This document shows positions 6,156-8,377 of a stretch of 8,377 nucleotides of DNA, piece after piece. Position 1 is the first letter of the stretch. The number at the start of each line of letters is the position of its first letter. The stretch is from Gammaproteobacteria bacterium (GTDB lineage Bacteria > Pseudomonadota > Gammaproteobacteria > Xanthomonadales > Wenzhouxiangellaceae). Location: positions 1-8,377 of the forward strand of contig PWWM01000083.1 in NCBI GenBank assembly GCA_003561495.1, in the 5' to 3' direction. The translations under genes were made by a program, and so were the position numbers. The notes below the pieces were generated by a model. That model ran no database searches. It had not been told where the DNA came from and saw nothing but the letters and a program-made list of their open reading frames with translations.

Positions 6156-6184
6156 TTGAAGTCATCGAAGGTTGGCGCTATAAC
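6156..6184 (+). promoter_or_regulatory. Candidate sigma70 promoter
   Basis: TTGAAG (6156-6161) and TATAAC (6179-6184) are separated by exactly 17 bases, starting about 20 bases after the OmpA-lipoprotein stop. Predicted initiation is near 6191. The two hexamers each match consensus at most positions, making this one of the better promoter matches in the window. It would drive either the putative structured RNA or the downstream ydcH-like gene. Confidence 0.6.
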
Positions 6185-6190
6185 TAATTC

Positions 6191-6342
6191 CATCATGCTG
6201 GATTTTCCGGGTGAACCACTGACCACAATCCGGGAAGCCGCAACAGGCGCCACTGCGCTGTCTGCCCGGCAGGGCCATGCGGCAACTCGTCCTCTCCGAA
6301 CCCCCGATTCAACCGGGCCGTCAGAGTGCGGTTCGGTTTTTT
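6191..6342 (+). ncRNA. Putative structured small RNA or regulatory leader
   Basis: The stretch lies between a good promoter and a T-tailed hairpin, giving a transcript of about 150 bases. Its core folds by eye into a three-way junction: GCCGCA (6237-6242) pairs with TGCGGC (6278-6283); inside are hairpin one, GCGC-CACT-GCGC (6247-6258) extended by ACA/TGT, and hairpin two, CTGC-CCG-GCAG (6262-6272). It does not match 6S, SRP, tmRNA or RNase P RNA as far as I can recognise. It may be an independent small RNA, or the leader of the ydcH-like gene with the terminal hairpin acting as attenuator. GC-rich DNA often folds by chance, so the call rests mainly on the promoter-terminator pair. Confidence 0.4.
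6296..6342 (+). terminator. Rho-independent terminator-like hairpin
   Basis: CCGAACC (6296-6302) pairs perfectly with GGTTCGG (6330-6336), followed at once by six T residues (6337-6342). The 27-base apical part is long for a terminator but contains an internal stem CCCG (6303-6306) with CGGG (6314-6317). It would end the putative small RNA or attenuate readthrough into the ydcH-like gene, which starts 64 bases downstream. Confidence 0.6.
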
Positions 6343-6406
6343 ATGCCGAGGCCGTTCCAAGCGGCCCGGCCGTCACACTGAGACCTGAAAAGCAAGGAGT
6401 CAGCCC

Positions 6407-6625
6407 ATGTTCGAAAATCGCAAGGATCAAATGGAACGCCTGCTGAACGAGAACAAGGAATTCCGCGAACTCTACAGTCAACATCAACAATTGGAAAAGC
6501 GCGTCACAGCGGCTGAGAACGGCACGGCCCCCATGGATCAACTTGCCCTGACCCAGCTCAAGCGGGAAAAACTCAAGGCCAAGGACCAACTGGCCCGCAT
6601 CATGGATCAGGCCCAGGCAGCCTGA
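6407..6625 (+). CDS. YdcH-like small protein (DUF465 family)
   Basis: The 72-residue product closely resembles the DUF465/YdcH pattern. The N-terminus MFENRKDQMERLLNENKEF matches the family's R-x-x-I/M-x-x-L-x-x-x-N-x-x-F element, a central helix YSQHQQLEKRV follows, and the C-terminal half has LKREKLKAKDQL, the family's K-x-x-K-L-x-L-K-D hallmark. Such proteins are short helical hairpins found widely in proteobacteria; their function is not established. AAGGAG at 6394-6399, 7 bases before the ATG, is the strongest ribosome site in this part of the window. It is flanked upstream by a terminator-like hairpin and downstream, 3 bases after the stop, by a large inverted repeat, so it appears to be a single-gene unit. 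Confidence 0.85.
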   Translation: MFENRKDQMERLLNENKEFRELYSQHQQLEKRVTAAENGTAPMDQLALTQLKREKLKAKDQLARIMDQAQAA

Positions 6626-6627
6626 CA

Positions 6628-6698
6628 GAACCATTCCGGGTTCCGAGTTCCGGGATCAGCCAAATCCCGGAACCCGGAATTCGAATCCTGCATGGTTC
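6628..6698. repeat. Heptad-based palindrome between ydcH-like gene and cbs
   Basis: The left arm 6633-6656 and right arm 6664-6680 are complementary apart from one extra heptad (AGTTCCG, 6646-6652) on the left, with a 7-base loop CAGCCAA. An outer arm GAACCAT (6628-6634) matches ATGGTTC (6692-6698), overlapping the inner arm by two bases. Units are GGGTTCC/GAGTTCC on the left and the CC-first complement on the right, the same architecture as in the fahA-maiA gap. No T-run follows, so intrinsic termination is not supported, although the site begins just after the ydcH-like stop. Confidence 0.8.
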
Positions 6699-6724
6699 GG
6701 CCCCGCCTCCGAAACCCGCATTTC

Positions 6725-6753
6725 TTGCCCCCTCGCTCTTGATCCGCTAAGGT
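6725..6753 (+). promoter_or_regulatory. Weak candidate promoter for the cystathionine beta-synthase gene
   Basis: TTGCCC (6725-6730) and TAAGGT (6748-6753) are 17 bases apart and lie 31 bases before the start codon. Matches to consensus are partial, 4 of 6 at -35 and 3 of 6 at -10. It is the best-placed candidate between the palindrome and the gene. Confidence 0.35.
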
Positions 6754-6783
6754 GCCCGGCGGAATCTTCACAAAAATCAAATC

Positions 6784-8160
6784 ATGTCCGTCTACGACAA
6801 TGTTCTGGACCTGGTCGGAAATACCCCGATCGTCAAGGTCAATCACCTCGATACCGGCCCATGCAAGCTGTACCTGAAGCTGGAAAGTCAGAATCCCGGC
6901 GGCTCGATCAAGGATCGGATTGCGCTGAAAATGATCGAGGAAGCCGAACACCGCGGCGAACTCAAACCCGGGGCAACCATTGTCGAAGGAACGGCCGGCA
7001 ACACCGGTCTGGGCCTGGCGCTGGTGGCTGCCCAGAAGGGCTATCGCCTGGTGCTGGTCATTCCGGACAAGATGAGTCGCGAGAAGATTTCCAATCTCAA
7101 GGCGATGGGCGCCGAGGTCGTGATCACCCGTTCCGATGTCGGCAAGGGCCATCCCGAGTATTACCAGGACCTGGCCGCCTCGATTGCCGAAAAGACCGAA
7201 AACAGCCTGTTCATCAACCAGTTCGCCAACCCGGACAACCCGCTGGCCCACGAAACCATGACCGGGCCGGAGATCTGGGAGCAGATGGGCGGAGAGCTGG
7301 ATGCCATCGTCGTTGGGGTGGGTTCCAGCGGCACCATCACCGGCCTGTCCCGGTTCTTCGCTCGTCAGGCACCGGATCTGGAACTGGTTCTGGCCGACCC
7401 GGAAGGCTCCATCCTGGCCGACTACATTGCCACCGGCAAGGTCCGCGAGGATGCCGGTGGCTGGCTGGTCGAAGGCATCGGCGAGGACTTTCTGCCCTCC
7501 ATCAGCGATTTCTCGCGGGTCCGGAAAGCCTACTGCATTTCCGACCGTGAAAGCTTCGAAACCGCTCGCGAACTGCTCGAGCGTGAGGGTTTGATGGGTG
7601 GTTCCTCCACCGGCACACTGGTGGCCAGCGCGCTGCGATACTGCCGCGAGCAGAGCGAGCCGAAAAAGGTCTTGTCACTGGTCTGCGATACCGGCAACCG
7701 CTACCTTTCCAAGGTCTACAACGATCACTGGATGCGTGACCACGGCTTGCTCGAAACCAGCAGCTTCGGCGATCTGCGTGATCTGATCGCCCGACCCGCG
7801 ACCAGCCGGGACGCCATCACCGTCGGCCACCATGAATCCCTGGCCAATGCCTACAAGCGCATGATGCTTTATGACATCTCGCAGCTGCCGGTCATGGATG
7901 GCGAACGCATCGTCGGCATCGTTGACGAGTCCGACATTCTCATGGCCGTCTACAACGACGAATCGCGCTTTAGCGAACCGGTGGCCACGGCCATGGTGCG
8001 TGAACTTGAATCAGTCCAGTACAACGACTCGATCGATGACCTGCTGCCGATTTTCAACCGCGACCATGTCGCCATCGTCATGGATGGTGAGCAGTTTCTC
8101 GGCCTGATCACTCGCGTCGACCTGCTCAACTACCTGCGCCGGCGCGCCGAAGGTCGGTAG
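6784..8160 (+). CDS. cbs: Cystathionine beta-synthase with C-terminal CBS-domain pair
   Basis: A PLP enzyme of fold type II, expected to condense serine and homocysteine to cystathionine in transsulfuration. The 458 residues comprise a catalytic domain (about 1-320) and two CBS domains (about 335-455), a regulatory module that often binds adenosyl ligands; the N-terminal heme domain of animal enzymes is absent. K43 in GGSIKDR is the PLP lysine. E68-G-T-A-G-N73-T-G is the substrate/PLP asparagine loop, G178-V-G-S-S-G183-T the phosphate-binding loop, and GGSSTG near residue 275-281 the PLP-ring segment. The start matches the family opening YDNVLDLVGNTP, yet no Shine-Dalgarno precedes it. No cystathionine lyase is adjacent. 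A cysteine synthase role cannot be excluded, but the CBS pair favours cystathionine beta-synthase. Confidence 0.9.
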   Translation: MSVYDNVLDLVGNTPIVKVNHLDTGPCKLYLKLESQNPGGSIKDRIALKMIEEAEHRGELKPGATIVEGTAGNTGLGLALVAAQKGYRLVLVIPDKMSREKISNLKAMGAEVVITRSDVGKGHPEYYQDLAASIAEKTENSLFINQFANPDNPLAHETMTGPEIWEQMGGELDAIVVGVGSSGTITGLSRFFARQAPDLELVLADPEGSILADYIATGKVREDAGGWLVEGIGEDFLPSISDFSRVRKAYCISDRESFETARELLEREGLMGGSSTGTLVASALRYCREQSEPKKVLSLVCDTGNRYLSKVYNDHWMRDHGLLETSSFGDLRDLIARPATSRDAITVGHHESLANAYKRMMLYDISQLPVMDGERIVGIVDESDILMAVYNDESRFSEPVATAMVRELESVQYNDSIDDLLPIFNRDHVAIVMDGEQFLGLITRVDLLNYLRRRAEGR

Positions 8161-8208
8161 GTCGCCGTGACATCCGCAACCGAAGACCTCGAATCCATCG
8201 ACGACGGG

Positions 8209-8377
8209 TCATTGGCGGGCCTCGATCAATTCAAGCCATTTCTCGTAACGCCGCTCCAGACCTGCATCCGGACGAGGTCTGATCAATCGCCAGGCCTGGT
8301 CCGGGAGCACATGCGCCGGATCCAGCATGCACCAGGCGCCCATCGCCGTCCCCTCCCCTTCGATCAGCACTTCGATC
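8209..8377 (-). CDS. 3' end of a minus-strand gene, possibly an FGGY-type kinase (partial)
   Basis: The minus strand is open from the window edge to a TGA at 8209-8211, giving the last 55 residues of a protein whose start lies outside. It contains GEGTAMGAW and, further on, RPRPDAGLERRYEKWLEL. A G-T-A-x-G-A segment, a proline-rich stretch and a Y-x-x-W near the end recall the C-termini of FGGY carbohydrate kinases, but this is a weak resemblance made by eye. It converges on cbs with 48 bases between the stop codons, where I see no clear terminator. That the frame is coding is fairly likely; the product name is tentative. Confidence 0.5.
   Translation of the reverse strand, partial: IEVLIEGEGTAMGAWCMLDPAHVLPDQAWRLIRPRPDAGLERRYEKWLELIEARQ

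Noticed and set aside
6191..6342. Identification of this segment as 6S, SRP, tmRNA or RNase P RNA
   Set aside because: None of the conserved core sequences of those RNAs that I know can be found here.
6156..6446. A 96-codon plus-strand frame starting with TTG before the ydcH-like gene
   Set aside because: It has no ribosome site, its start codon is the proposed -35 hexamer, it runs through a T6-tailed hairpin and overlaps the ydcH-like gene in another frame, and the translation looks non-protein-like.
6680..6690. tRNA T-loop-like TTCGAATCC after the ydcH-like gene
   Set aside because: No acceptor, D or anticodon arms fit around it; it lies at the edge of the heptad palindrome.

Overview
The window looks like chromosomal DNA from a GC-rich gammaproteobacterium. 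Enzyme family types and the gene set (MarR regulator beside hppD-hmgA-fah-maiA, paired DUF4398/OmpA lipoproteins, a YdcH-like protein, a cystathionine beta-synthase) suggest a Xanthomonadales/Wenzhouxiangella-like or Chromatiales-like lineage. That placement is inference from gene content and not a database match.

Left part (about 28-4730): a complete homogentisate (tyrosine/phenylalanine) degradation cluster. A MarR-family regulator is transcribed leftwards. Divergent from it runs hppD (4-hydroxyphenylpyruvate dioxygenase), then hmgA (homogentisate 1,2-dioxygenase, short form), fahA (fumarylacetoacetase, short form) and maiA (maleylacetoacetate isomerase). Together they convert 4-hydroxyphenylpyruvate to fumarate and acetoacetate. 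The 101-base divergent intergenic region holds face-to-face sigma70-like promoters. A 20-bp pseudopalindrome fills the -35/-10 spacer of the hppD promoter and overlaps the -10 of the regulator gene, which fits repression of both by the MarR protein.

Middle part (4781-6135): two overlapping lipoprotein genes. The first is a small DUF4398-type lipoprotein. The second is a lipoprotein with a long charged helical region and a C-terminal OmpA-like peptidoglycan-binding domain. Both are probably cell-envelope proteins. They are followed by a 271-base gap containing a good promoter, a GC-rich stretch foldable into a three-way junction and a hairpin with a T6 tail, so it may encode a small RNA or a leader with an attenuator. 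A YdcH/DUF465-like 72-residue protein comes next.

Right part (6784-8377): a cystathionine beta-synthase with a C-terminal pair of CBS domains, then the 3' end of a convergent minus-strand gene, perhaps an FGGY-type kinase, cut by the window edge.

The most unusual content is intergenic. Four gaps (window start, hmgA-fahA, fahA-maiA, ydcH-cbs) carry short degenerate 7-bp tandem repeats. In the three complete cases the heptads run in GG-first orientation on the left and CC-first orientation on the right, forming long imperfect palindromes. In two of them the arms differ by exactly one heptad. The largest occupies nearly all of the 186-base hmgA-fahA gap and ends 8 bases before the fahA start, leaving no visible Shine-Dalgarno sequence. 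This is the best candidate here for an undescribed element family.
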